From Cyanobacteria bacterium RI_101 (GTDB lineage Bacteria > Cyanobacteriota > Cyanobacteriia > Cyanobacteriales > Microcystaceae), in assembly GCA_016471375.1 (NCBI GenBank), contig WGLZ01000090.1, positions 1-64,000 of the forward strand: a stretch of 64,000 nucleotides of DNA, given 5' to 3'. This document shows, in pieces, positions 1 through 8,568 of this stretch (its first letter is position 1; each line of letters starts with the position of its first letter). Made by a program: the position numbers and the translations under genes. Under the pieces are notes generated by a model, which searched no databases, was not told the origin of the DNA, and saw only the letters and a program-made list of their open reading frames with translations.

Positions 1-2
1 AC

Positions 3-113
3 CGAGTTAACCTAGACGGGGAATGGCAGATTAGTAATCTCAACGAGGAACGTCGTCTCATTATTCACCTTTTAGGCCCCCCTGTTGAGTATTATTACTA
101 CCCATGTAGTTAA
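3..113 (+). pseudogene. C-terminal-looking fragment in frame with downstream HEPN gene
   Basis: An open frame enters from the left edge and ends at a TAA at 111-113. The same frame then stays open without a further stop to 683. The fragment reads plausibly as protein (ending EYYYYPCS) and runs straight into the next gene. Either a gene outside the window ends here, or it is the middle of one Csm6/Csx1-like protein broken by a nonsense codon. I favour the second reading because the following ORF lacks a convincing start. The family cannot be named from 36 residues. Confidence 0.4.
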
Positions 114-155
114 TTATTTATCAACCTGCGGAATGAGGGCTATATTTTAGATTTA

Positions 156-683
156 TTGCAAGAAGTCTATTACAAGTGCTTAATCAAGGCTCAAACAAAA
201 CAATATGCCGACTTACTGGTACTCATTATTGCTTTTCAGGAAAATATTCTTAAATTCTTGGTCAAGCAAAAAGTTTTGGGTATTAGCCTTATTCAGCTAA
301 AGTGGAAGGATACGGAAAATCAAGTGCGCTCCCAAATTCAGCAAGGAAAACTTGGTCAGTATATTCAGAACTATAAAACTGATAGCGGTCAACGATTGAG
401 AATTGAAGGAGATTTAAGCCGAGTGGCGTTAATTGCCATTCTAAAATTTTTTGAAGATTCAAAAGATCTAATTCTCTTGCTTAACCGGATTGAAAATGTG
501 TGTAATCTCAGAAATAATTTAGTCCATGAACTTAAGGGGGTTTCTTATCTTGAAAATGAAGCAGAGATTTTAGAAACTATCGAGGAAATCTTGAAAATGG
601 TTAAGCCCGACTTTAATCCGGTCAATCCGTTTAATCTGCTCAATGAGGAAATTGTGAACCGCTTAAGCGCCGCCCAATATTAA
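156..683 (+). CDS. HEPN-domain CRISPR accessory RNase, Csm6/Cas02710-like (C-terminal part)
   Basis: The 175-residue product has the HEPN RNase signature R-x4-H at about residues 119-124 (LRNNLVHE), followed by KGVS. This resembles the C-terminal nuclease half of Csm6/TIGR02710-type proteins, which cut RNA when cyclic oligoadenylate from Cas10 binds an N-terminal CARF domain. No CARF domain lies in this ORF; it would be left of the window. The listed start is TTG without a clear ribosome site, and the frame is open back to a TAA at 111-113, so this is probably the 3' half of an interrupted gene. It lies about 70 bp upstream of the Cmr4-like gene on the same strand. The HEPN assignment rests on one motif and context. 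Confidence 0.5.
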   Translation: MQEVYYKCLIKAQTKQYADLLVLIIAFQENILKFLVKQKVLGISLIQLKWKDTENQVRSQIQQGKLGQYIQNYKTDSGQRLRIEGDLSRVALIAILKFFEDSKDLILLLNRIENVCNLRNNLVHELKGVSYLENEAEILETIEEILKMVKPDFNPVNPFNLLNEEIVNRLSAAQY

Positions 684-749
684 TCGCTAAAACAATGCTC
701 CTCTTCGGAGCGCCTAATTGATTGACATTCTCTAAACTTGGTCAAGACT

Positions 750-1259
750 ATGCGTATTCAACACCTCTATCTGCTCTCTCCGTTACACACAGGCGGCGCG
801 ACCCAAGAAGGTAATCTTCTCGGAATTGCCCGCGAGTCCCATACTAATTTTCCCTATATTCCCTCCAGCGCCATTCGGGGCAAGTTACGGTCTCTGGAAA
901 TCAATCCGGTTAAGAAAAATGATGAGGTTAAAAAATTTCTCTCTAATCAAGAGATTGCCGGTATTGAACGGGTTTTAGTCTTATCAGATCAGCACTGCGC
1001 AACGGTCATTCAAATGGGTTTATGGCGTCAGGTTAAAATTAAACTTAATGATCATAAAACCGTACAAGATGGTAGCTTGCGCTACGAGGAAGCTATCCCA
1101 CCGGATAGTTTAATGTATTTTCCTTGGGGAACGACTTCGCAGACTCTCAACATCAAACAAGCTGAACAAGATTTTACGGCGCTGTTAAGCGACCATTCTA
1201 CATTACAAATTGGAGGACAAGAAAGCCTTGGTCGCGGTTTTGTCGAGTCATTCACATAA
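750..1259 (+). CDS. cmr4: Cmr4-like RAMP protein, type III-B CRISPR effector subunit
   Basis: The protein opens with a RAMP RRM-like strand and the Cmr4-type stretch LSPLHTGG...GIARESHTNFPYIPSSAIRGKLR. It ends with a glycine-rich loop (LQIGGQESLGRG) of the kind that contacts crRNA. Cmr4 forms the backbone of the type III-B complex, and its loop aspartates cut target RNA. At about 169 residues it is much shorter than the usual ~290, so the central insertion is reduced. I chose ATG at 750; the ORF track begins at a TTG four codons earlier. It sits in a same-strand run with the Cmr5-like and Cmr6-Cmr1 genes. A Csm3-like assignment is the alternative. Confidence 0.65.
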   Translation: MRIQHLYLLSPLHTGGATQEGNLLGIARESHTNFPYIPSSAIRGKLRSLEINPVKKNDEVKKFLSNQEIAGIERVLVLSDQHCATVIQMGLWRQVKIKLNDHKTVQDGSLRYEEAIPPDSLMYFPWGTTSQTLNIKQAEQDFTALLSDHSTLQIGGQESLGRGFVESFT

Positions 1260-1293
1260 TTTGTACATTACTTTGATTTATTAGGAGAATATC

Positions 1294-1716
1294 ATGGTTA
1301 GCTTTGATTCTCGTAGTCTCAGCAAATCCGCTTTTGAGTCTTTAACTCATTTACGAAAAGACTATCAAAAGTTAATTCCAGATTTTGAAAAAGCTAAAAA
1401 GGGTCTTAAAGACCAAAAAAATCAAGCTCAAGAACTTTATGTCTATATTTCAACTTGGGGGCTTCTGCGTTTAAAAGCTGAAGAAAAAGCGATTAGCAAG
1501 GATCAAGAACAGCGCCGACTCGTCGTTAAGTCATTTTTTAAACATTTACAGAAGCTGGCTGACCGTAATGATTTAGCGGGAGATGATGACTTGAAAAATA
1601 TTGTTGGACTTCCTGCCAATGATTATTTGGGTTTGACAGGTTTAGCCATTGAACTTGCCAATGAATTTGGCTTTTGGGCTAACGCCATTTATCACGATAT
1701 TCAAGGCGCCCAATAA
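1294..1716 (+). CDS. cmr5: Cmr5-like small subunit of type III-B effector
   Basis: A 140-residue, all-helical-looking protein with many Lys and Glu residues. It follows the Cmr4-like gene by 34 bp and has a good ribosome site (AGGAG, about 7 nt before ATG). The motif WGLLRLKAEEKA and the DYLGLTGLAIELANEF segment match what I expect of cyanobacterial Cmr5-type small subunits, which line the crRNA-target duplex inside the complex. Length and position between two RAMP genes support the call. Csm2 or Cas11 of another type III subtype is possible, because small subunits are poorly conserved. Confidence 0.55.
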   Translation: MVSFDSRSLSKSAFESLTHLRKDYQKLIPDFEKAKKGLKDQKNQAQELYVYISTWGLLRLKAEEKAISKDQEQRRLVVKSFFKHLQKLADRNDLAGDDDLKNIVGLPANDYLGLTGLAIELANEFGFWANAIYHDIQGAQ

Positions 1717-1759
1717 TTCAGTATTTAAAATTTTTCACAATCTCTAGTTTATTATTGCC

Positions 1760-3697
1760 ATGCCTAGCCCAACCGAAAGACCAAAACCGAATAAACCTCA
1801 ACCTCCAGCGCCGAGAACTATCGGTGATCAGACCGCTTCAAAGGATACACGTAAAAAGAAAGTTATTTTAACACCTGTCTCTGGACATGGGGGCGGCTCA
1901 AAAGACGGCGGCGGTCGCCCTCTGGGGGGAGGCGGGAATGATTCCCACAAACCGCCTTCCTGCTGGCTTGATCCTGATAACGAACCCTCTCCCGATAAAA
2001 CGGCTTCTTTTGTCGAGTATTTACGCTGGATGCGCCCCGCTGATTATCAGTACAAAGACCCGACTAAAGTGCAAATTCTTCAAAAGGCAATGGAGAGCGC
2101 CAAAAATTATGACACTCGTCTGAAGCGTTGCGTTGCCCGTACTAAAAAAATGGCTTCTCTCTCCTTTGAAGTGACTGCCCCCTGGCGGATTCGGGTCGGC
2201 GGACATCGGGGGCCGGAGAGTATTTTACTGCCGGCTTTTGACTCTCTAGGAATGCCTTATATTCCCTCGGCGAGTTTACGGGGGGTCGCTCGCGCTCAAG
2301 CGATCCGAGAAGTGATGGAAAACACGGGTAAAAGTTGGCAAAAGGCGGTAACAGATCCTTTAATTGTGAAGCATTTCGGATCTTTAGACGCCGATCAAAA
2401 GGATCAAGCCGGTAAGGTGGTTTTCTTTGACGCTTATCCCACGTCTGGCCAATGCCTAACGATGGATATGGCTAACAATATTTGGAGTTGGAAAGACGAT
2501 GTCCCGGACTATTCTCCCAATCCTAATCCATTTTTATCACTCAAAGAACCCACTTTTGTGATTGGCTTGGGTCTCATTACGGGTTGTCAAGATCAAAACC
2601 TGCTTAATCAGGTAAAACAGTGGTTAGTTGCTGGATTAGCTAACGGCGCCGGATCTCAGGTTAATACGGGTTATGGGCAATTATTGGAAAATCGGCAGAA
2701 ACCTTTAATTCAGCCCTTTCTGGAAGTTGAGTTTGCTTTGGAGGGGCAATTAATTCACAGCTATCAAAAAGCGGGTCGGTGGAACGAACAAAAGAATCGC
2801 TTTGATAATGGAATTAATCAAGCGGAAGTCCGACCGACAGCGTTTAAGTCAATGTTGCGCTATTGGTTTAGAGTTTTTGCCTTGGGGGTTCTATCTGCCA
2901 ATGATGCTCAAACTTGGGAAGGTAAAATTTTTGGAGCGATTAATCCTACTCCGTCTCTTGGCTTTTTAACGATCCGTATTTTAGAGGGTCGTATTCTCCA
3001 AAAAGAAGCCAAGGATAAAAAGGATAAGGTTGGAGAAATGACTGGAGTAATGACGCTAAGTTTTTCCTCAGAAGCGCCGCAAAATAGGGAAGATTTACAG
3101 ACACTTTTGAAAAATTTAACTTGGTTGATGTTTAATCTAGGCGGTATTGGGCAGGGAGCGCGACGCCCCTGTTATTCTCGTCAAAGCCGCCCATACGCGC
3201 CTTGGTGGCGAGGTTCGAGTCTATATGTTGAATCCGATCCAGATCCTTGGGGCGATTCAGAAGACCTGACGGCTCAAGAGTTTGCCCGTTTATTTAAGCG
3301 ACGGTTGCGGGAGTTTTACGGCGCTCTGGGAATTATCAGCGGTCGGTCTATTCTTCATCATCAGTTAAGAAATGTCGGCGCCGTTAATGAAAGTAATTGG
3401 CATGATGTGGCTGATCAAAATTGCCGTATTATCATCACTTCTGGTCAGGAGCGTTTTAGTAAGCCGTATGCTTTGGCTCAACTTCATAGTGATCAATTTA
3501 AACTTGAACGACGCGGTGAACGGAACTATAACGGTAATCTCTGCGGACAAGTTCACGGAAAGGTTAAACCTTCTCCTGTTTGGATTTCCCATCAAGAAGA
3601 TTTTCAGATCGTGACTATTTTCGGCGCCGTGGCTTCGCCCCGAAAAGATTATTTAGATTCGCTCCAAAATAAAATCCAAGTTTTTCCTCTGCCCTAA
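1760..3697 (+). CDS. Cmr6-Cmr1 fusion RAMP protein
   Basis: A 645-residue protein in three parts. Residues 1-60 are a Pro- and Gly-rich, probably disordered extension. Residues ~130-310 are a Cmr6-like RAMP domain (LPAFDSLGMPYIPSASLRGVAR, ending in the Gly loop GAGSQVNTGYGQL). Residues ~315-645 are a Cmr1-like RAMP domain (RPTAFKSMLRYWFRVFA, then GGIGQGARRP). Cmr6 and Cmr1 cap the 3' end of the crRNA in type III-B complexes, so the fusion would keep both head subunits at 1:1. It is the last gene of the operon and is followed by a strong terminator. Base composition is more AT-rich than in the housekeeping genes to the right. Confidence 0.65.
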   Translation: MPSPTERPKPNKPQPPAPRTIGDQTASKDTRKKKVILTPVSGHGGGSKDGGGRPLGGGGNDSHKPPSCWLDPDNEPSPDKTASFVEYLRWMRPADYQYKDPTKVQILQKAMESAKNYDTRLKRCVARTKKMASLSFEVTAPWRIRVGGHRGPESILLPAFDSLGMPYIPSASLRGVARAQAIREVMENTGKSWQKAVTDPLIVKHFGSLDADQKDQAGKVVFFDAYPTSGQCLTMDMANNIWSWKDDVPDYSPNPNPFLSLKEPTFVIGLGLITGCQDQNLLNQVKQWLVAGLANGAGSQVNTGYGQLLENRQKPLIQPFLEVEFALEGQLIHSYQKAGRWNEQKNRFDNGINQAEVRPTAFKSMLRYWFRVFALGVLSANDAQTWEGKIFGAINPTPSLGFLTIRILEGRILQKEAKDKKDKVGEMTGVMTLSFSSEAPQNREDLQTLLKNLTWLMFNLGGIGQGARRPCYSRQSRPYAPWWRGSSLYVESDPDPWGDSEDLTAQEFARLFKRRLREFYGALGIISGRSILHHQLRNVGAVNESNWHDVADQNCRIIITSGQERFSKPYALAQLHSDQFKLERRGERNYNGNLCGQVHGKVKPSPVWISHQEDFQIVTIFGAVASPRKDYLDSLQNKIQVFPLP

Positions 3698-3750
3698 ACT
3701 TCGGCGCGGCTAGAAAGAAAGCTTAGGGTTCAAATTAGATACTTAATAAA

Positions 3751-3790
3751 AATGCCCGTCTCGGCGCTGGAGGGACGGGCATTATTTTTT
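3751..3790 (+). terminator. Rho-independent terminator after the cmr operon (bidirectional)
   Basis: A perfect 10-bp stem, AATGCCCGTC paired with GACGGGCATT, with a 13-nt loop is followed by ATTTTTTG. Read on the minus strand the same stem is followed by TTTTATT. It can therefore end both the cmr operon and the crRNA precursor arriving from the array. Confidence 0.8.
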
Positions 3791-5176
3791 GATCAATTAA
3801 TGCTTCTAGTGAGTAGAAACCTTTGTCAAAATAGTCACCAAAAGAAGTAAAAGTGTTTTGTTTTTAGTCAATTAGCGCCTCTAGCGAGTAGAGACGATGG
3901 ATGTATGGCTTTTCAGAGACACACTAGAGGGGATTGGTTTCCAATCAATTAGCGCCTCTAGCGAGTAGAGACTAACCGTTATCCGTCGGGCTTTACAGTT
4001 ATGGTCGAACCGTTTCCAATCAATTAGCGCCTCTAGCGAGTAGAGACCCGACTAACATCTGGTTTAACGCTGGCAAGGGTGACTCCTTGTTTCCAATCAA
4101 TTAGCGCCTCTAGCGAGTAGAGACAAGCGGTGGAGAAAGCAAGGCGGTCTGGAGAATACAAGTTTCCAATCAATTAGCGCCTCTAGCGAGTAGAGACAAA
4201 CTCCAACAACATTCTCGCGTCATGGAACTCGGTTAGTTTCCAATCAATTAGCGCCTCTAGCGAGTAGAGACTATGATGCACTCAAGACTGATTACAGCCT
4301 ATCCGAAGTTTCCAATCAATTAGCGCTTCTAGCGAGTAGAGACCTTGGCAATCAATGAGTTAATTGACGATCAAAAAACCTTAGAGTTTCCAATCAATTA
4401 GCGCCTCTAGCGAGTAGAGACCGGGACGAACGAGATAAGGGCGATGTTATTTCCCGCCTTTCGTTTCCAATCAATTAGCGCCTCTAGCGAGTAGAGACCA
4501 TTGAAGCGGTGGAGTGGGATGACAAGGCAGGGTACTTGTTTCCAATCAATTAGCGCCTCTAGCGAGTAGAGACGACTCACTTCTACAGCGTTGTGGTAAT
4601 GCGCGCCCAGCTGTTTCCAATCAATTAGCGCCTCTAGCGAGTAGAGACATGTACTTTGACCGTTTTGATATCTGCGAGGCGTGGTTTGTTTCCAATCAAT
4701 TAGCGCCTCTAGCGAGTAGAGACTGTAGCCAGCAACCCGAACAGCCTTGTCGTTAAAGTCTGCGCGTTTCCAATCAATTAGCGCCTCTAGCGAGTAGAGA
4801 CAATCCTTGAGTATGCTATCGAGCATAATTATGAAGTCCCGTTTCCAATCAATTAGCGCCTCTAGCGAGTAGAGACGCCTTGGGCTTCGGCGCCCTGATG
4901 AACTCCGGGATCATCGTTTCCAATCAATTAGCGCCTCTAGCGAGTAGAGACCAAGTCCGTCAAAAATGCCCCGCTAGCCTACGGCAGTTTCCAATCAATT
5001 AGCGCCTCTAGCGAGTAGAGACTGACAAGGGCCAATACGCCGCTCTGGTCGTCAGGATCGAGGTTTCCAATCAATTAGCGCCTCTAGCGAGTAGAGACCC
5101 AACCCCAGCCGTGTTGAGCGGCCCGAACAAATTGGCTACCGTTTCCAATCAATTAGCGCCTCTAGCGAGTAGAGAC
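3785..5176 (-). CRISPR. CRISPR array, 19 repeats of 36 bp, 18 spacers
   Basis: The 36-bp repeat reads GTTTCCAATCAATTAGCGCC+TCTAGCGAGTAGAGAC on the plus strand. Spacers are 35-42 nt. The repeat at 3785-3820 is heavily degenerate, the one at 3860-3895 is altered in its first bases, and the one at 4308-4343 has one change; the rest look identical. On the minus strand the repeat ends in ATTGGAAAC, the usual crRNA handle form, and has a CTCTA/TAGAG stem. With decay at the 3785 end this puts the leader right of 5176 and makes the array minus-strand. No cas1, cas2 or cas6 is in the window. Confidence 0.97.
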
Positions 5177-5320
5177 AGCCCCATTTTAAACCCTTGCCCC
5201 ATAAGGAGTCCAGCGCCGGTTTGCGAGGGCTGTTAAAATCGACCCCACCCACGACCGCCAACGCCCCAATAAAAACGCTGAAACCCTTACCCCGTAAGGG
5301 TGCGAGGGCTGTAACGAGAG
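5177..5320 (-). promoter_or_regulatory. Probable CRISPR leader with duplicated motif
   Basis: This non-coding stretch abuts the last intact repeat. It contains two copies of a motif of the form AAACCCTTnCCCCnTAAGG...TGCGAGGGCTGTWA (5188-5238 and 5281-5315, plus-strand reading); the first copy carries about 14 extra bases. A duplicated motif beside the youngest repeat fits a leader and integration signal. The rest of the gap to 5698 holds a short CCCTTCGACAAAGCTCAGGG-type repeat near 5424 and the promoter and ribosome site (GAGGG) of ppsA. No gene is seen there. Confidence 0.5.
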
Positions 5321-5698
5321 AATAGGGGTTACAGCCATTTCCCGGAGTCCTCGCAGGTCAACATAGTTAAAAGACACGGTAGTTAAAACCCTCACACCGA
5401 CTCATCCCCCCAACCTCCCCTCGACCCTTCGACAAAGCTCAGGGATCCCTACGCTCGGGAACCACAAGCCGGACATCCCGAGTTAGGGTCGCGGGGGGCA
5501 AAAGTACACAGATAAACCGCCAAATCGGAGGCGCGCTCCTAGTAATTACCCCGAGTTCTTCAGCGTTTCTTCCCCTTTGACCATTAACATTTCTTCATAA
5601 GATTAAGAAATTTAGAGACTTGTAAAATAATGAAAACAAGACAAATTTCGGCGCCGGCCCCTCGCTAAACTGAAGTTATCAATTCGAGGGATAACAAT

Positions 5699-8155
5699 AT
5701 GGTTAGCGCCGTTTTAGAAAAACCGACCGCCGCCGCCAAAGAAAACGCGTTGATTCTTTGGTTTGAAGAAGTGGGAACCCACGACGTGGGACTGGTGGGG
5801 GGTAAGAACTCGTCTTTAGGAGAAATGATCCAACAACTGCAACCCCGGGGGGTGAATGTGCCCTCGGGCTTTGCCACCACCGCCTACGCCTACCGCTACT
5901 TCATTCGGGAAGCCGGTTTGGAAGCGAAACTGCGGGATCTGTTCGCCGATCTAGACGTGAACGATATGGCTAACCTCCAGGAACGGGGTCAGGCGGCCCG
6001 AGAATTAATCCTCGACACCCCCTTTCCCCAGGATTTACAGATCGCCATCGCCGAAGCCTACAGCGCCATGTGCGACCGCTACGGCTACAAGATGCACTGC
6101 TCCGGGGTGGATGTGGCGGTGCGTTCCAGCGCCACGGCGGAGGATCTGCCGGAAGCCAGCTTTGCCGGGCAACAGGAAACCTATTTAAACGTCCATAGCC
6201 TCAAGGGGGTCTTGGAATCCTGCCATAAATGTTTCGCCTCCCTCTTCACCGACCGGGCCATTTCCTACCGCCACCACAACGGCTTTGACCACTTTGCCGT
6301 GGCGCTCTCCGTGGGGGTGCAAAAAATGGTGCGCTCCGACCTGGCCACCTCCGGGGTGATGTTCTCCATCGATACGGAAACGGGTTTCAAAAACGCGGCG
6401 CTGATTACCGCGGCCTACGGTTTGGGGGAAAACGTGGTGCAAGGCGCCGTTAACCCCGATGAATATTTTGTTTTTAAACCCACCCTTAAGGAAGGCTTTA
6501 AACCGATTTTAGAGAAACGTCTGGGCAGTAAAGCCATCAAAATGGTCTACGACGTCGGCGGCACCAAACTGACAAAAAATGTGGAAGTGGGAGAGCCGGA
6601 GCGGGAAAAATATTGCATTAACGACGCCGAAATCCTGCAACTGGCTCGCTGGGCTTGCATTATTGAGGATCACTATTCTCAAGTTCGGGGAGTCTATACT
6701 CCCATGGATATCGAGTGGGCCAAGGACGGTAAAACGGGAGAGTTGTTCATCGTTCAAGCCCGCCCGGAAACGGTGCAGTCCCAGAAATCCGCCAATATTA
6801 TCAAAACCTACGAACTGCAAAAACACAGCGCCGTTTTAGCCACGGGGCGGAGCGTCGGCGCCGCCATTGGTCAGGGCACGGCCCAGGTGATTCGCAACGT
6901 TTCGGAGATTAATCTCTTCCGCCCTGGGGAAGTGCTCATTACCAACCGCACCGACCCGGATTGGGAGCCGATTATGAAACAGGCGTCGGCCATTGTCACC
7001 AATCAGGGGGGCCGGACCTGCCATGCCGCAATTATCGCCCGAGAAATGGGGATTCCGGCCATTGTCGGTTGCGGGGACGCCACGGAAACCATTACCACAG
7101 GTCAAGACGTCACCATCTGTTGCTCCGAGGGGGACGAAGGCCATGTCTTTACCGGCCTCCTGCCCTTTGAAGTCCGAGAAACGGCGCTGGATAATATCCC
7201 CCGCACCAAGACCCAAATTCTGATGAACGTGGGCAACCCGGAACAGGCCTTTGGTTTCGCCAGTTATCCCGCGGACGGCGTCGGTTTGGCCCGTCTGGAA
7301 TTTATCATCGCTAACCACATCAAAGCCCATCCCCTGGCGCTGATGAAATTCGACGAACTGGAGGACGTAGAAGCCAAGCTGGAAATCGCCGAATTGACCA
7401 AGCTTTATAAAGACAACCGCTCCCAATTCTTTGTCGATAAACTGGCCCACGGCGTGGGGATGATCGCGGCGGCGTTCTATCCCAAACCGGTGGTGGTGCG
7501 GATGTCAGATTTTAAATCCAACGAGTACGCCAATCTCCTGGGCGGTCGTCAGTTTGAACCCAAGGAAGAAAACCCGATGATCGGCTGGCGCGGCGCCTCC
7601 CGCTACTACGATCCCAATTACCGGGAAGCCTACGCCCTGGAATGTCAGGCGCTGAAAATTGTCCGGGACGAAATGGGCTTAACCAACGTTATTCCCATGA
7701 TTCCCTTCTGCCGCACCCCGGAGGAAGGCCGCAAGGTCGTCGCGGAAATGGAAAAACACGGCCTCAAACGGGGCGTTAACGGTCTGGAAATCTATGTGAT
7801 GTGCGAACTGCCCAGCAACGTGATCCTCGCCGATGAATTCGCCCAGGTCTTTGACGGCTTTTCCATTGGCTCCAACGATTTAACCCAGTTAACCTTGGGT
7901 TTAGACCGGGATTCTTCTTTGGTGGCTCATCTCTTTGACGAGCGTAACGAAGGGGTGAAACGGATGGTGAAACTCGCCATCGAAACTGCCAAGAAACACG
8001 GTCGCAAGATCGGCATCTGCGGTCAAGCGCCGTCGGATTATCCCGAGTTTGCGGAGTTCCTGGTGGAATTGGGCATCGACTCCATCAGTTTGAATCCCGA
8101 CTCGGTTTTGAAAACGGTTCTGCGGATTGCGGAGGTGGAAAAGGCTAAAGGTTAG
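5699..8155 (+). CDS. ppsA: Phosphoenolpyruvate synthase
   Basis: The protein converts pyruvate and ATP to phosphoenolpyruvate, AMP and phosphate in the cytosol, feeding gluconeogenesis. The 818-residue length and domain order match PpsA. An N-terminal ATP-grasp domain starts at [12 protein letters not shown]. The swivelling phosphohistidine domain carries the catalytic His in [21 protein letters not shown] near residue 440. The C-terminal PEP-binding barrel has [23 protein letters not shown] and the catalytic-Cys segment [13 protein letters not shown] at 5699 follows GAGGG at good spacing. It is monocistronic in this window. Confidence 0.95.
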   Translation: MVSAVLEKPTAAAKENALILWFEEVGTHDVGLVGGKNSSLGEMIQQLQPRGVNVPSGFATTAYAYRYFIREAGLEAKLRDLFADLDVNDMANLQERGQAARELILDTPFPQDLQIAIAEAYSAMCDRYGYKMHCSGVDVAVRSSATAEDLPEASFAGQQETYLNVHSLKGVLESCHKCFASLFTDRAISYRHHNGFDHFAVALSVGVQKMVRSDLATSGVMFSIDTETGFKNAALITAAYGLGENVVQGAVNPDEYFVFKPTLKEGFKPILEKRLGSKAIKMVYDVGGTKLTKNVEVGEPEREKYCINDAEILQLARWACIIEDHYSQVRGVYTPMDIEWAKDGKTGELFIVQARPETVQSQKSANIIKTYELQKHSAVLATGRSVGAAIGQGTAQVIRNVSEINLFRPGEVLITNRTDPDWEPIMKQASAIVTNQGGRTCHAAIIAREMGIPAIVGCGDATETITTGQDVTICCSEGDEGHVFTGLLPFEVRETALDNIPRTKTQILMNVGNPEQAFGFASYPADGVGLARLEFIIANHIKAHPLALMKFDELEDVEAKLEIAELTKLYKDNRSQFFVDKLAHGVGMIAAAFYPKPVVVRMSDFKSNEYANLLGGRQFEPKEENPMIGWRGASRYYDPNYREAYALECQALKIVRDEMGLTNVIPMIPFCRTPEEGRKVVAEMEKHGLKRGVNGLEIYVMCELPSNVILADEFAQVFDGFSIGSNDLTQLTLGLDRDSSLVAHLFDERNEGVKRMVKLAIETAKKHGRKIGICGQAPSDYPEFAEFLVELGIDSISLNPDSVLKTVLRIAEVEKAKG

Positions 8156-8568
8156 GCGCTGGTTAACGCCTCCTCTGGGGCAGGGTGGGTAAACCGGAAA
8201 GGAGACCCACCCCTAACCCCTCCAAGGAGGGGAACCGGAGGTAGAAAGAGCGGCGGGCCGGAGTGGGTTCAAGCGCCGATAATTATCACAAACCTTCATC
8301 GCCCCAAACCATGACTTCTCCTCAAGATCCCCTTCACCGTTCCGGTATTTGGGTTTTTAGCGAGACGTCTCGGCGCCGGCGCCGCCATTGGCCGGCCGTT
8401 ACGCTCTCCGTCCCGATGAAAGTGGCAATTCAAGCCGGCGCTAATGGGTTAGAAGCGAAGTAACTGGATCCGCGATTATGAGGAGGCGTCGCCCCTTTTA
8501 ACTCTAAGATTTGAGAACATCTTCTCTGGAGAGGATGACTCAATTTACCGCGGAGTAATTTAACGAGT
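8156..8568. other. Intergenic region with inverted and GC-rich repeat
   Basis: Just after ppsA is an inverted pair GGGTGGGT (8183-8190) and ACCCACCC (8205-8212), followed by AACCCCTCCAAGGAGGGGAACC. This belongs to the same repeat family as the element near 33544-33633. There is no T-run, so it is not a standard terminator. A possible 50-codon ORF at 8311-8463 lacks a ribosome site and is not called. Confidence 0.5.

Noticed and set aside
4407-4826. 139-codon minus-strand ORF with repeated LYSLEALIDWK
   Set aside because: It is simply the CRISPR repeat read in frame.
5186-5395. 69-codon ORF in the CRISPR leader
   Set aside because: Its codons read through the duplicated leader motif; no start signal.
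6836-7450. Long antisense ORFs inside ppsA and the GH63 gene (also 10687-11211)
   Set aside because: Shadows of GC-rich coding sequence; Gly/His/Val-rich products typical of antisense frames.
8263-8463. Small plus-strand ORF between ppsA and the GH63 gene
   Set aside because: No ribosome site, rare start in the longer form, Arg-rich reading of a GGCGCC run, no recognisable family.
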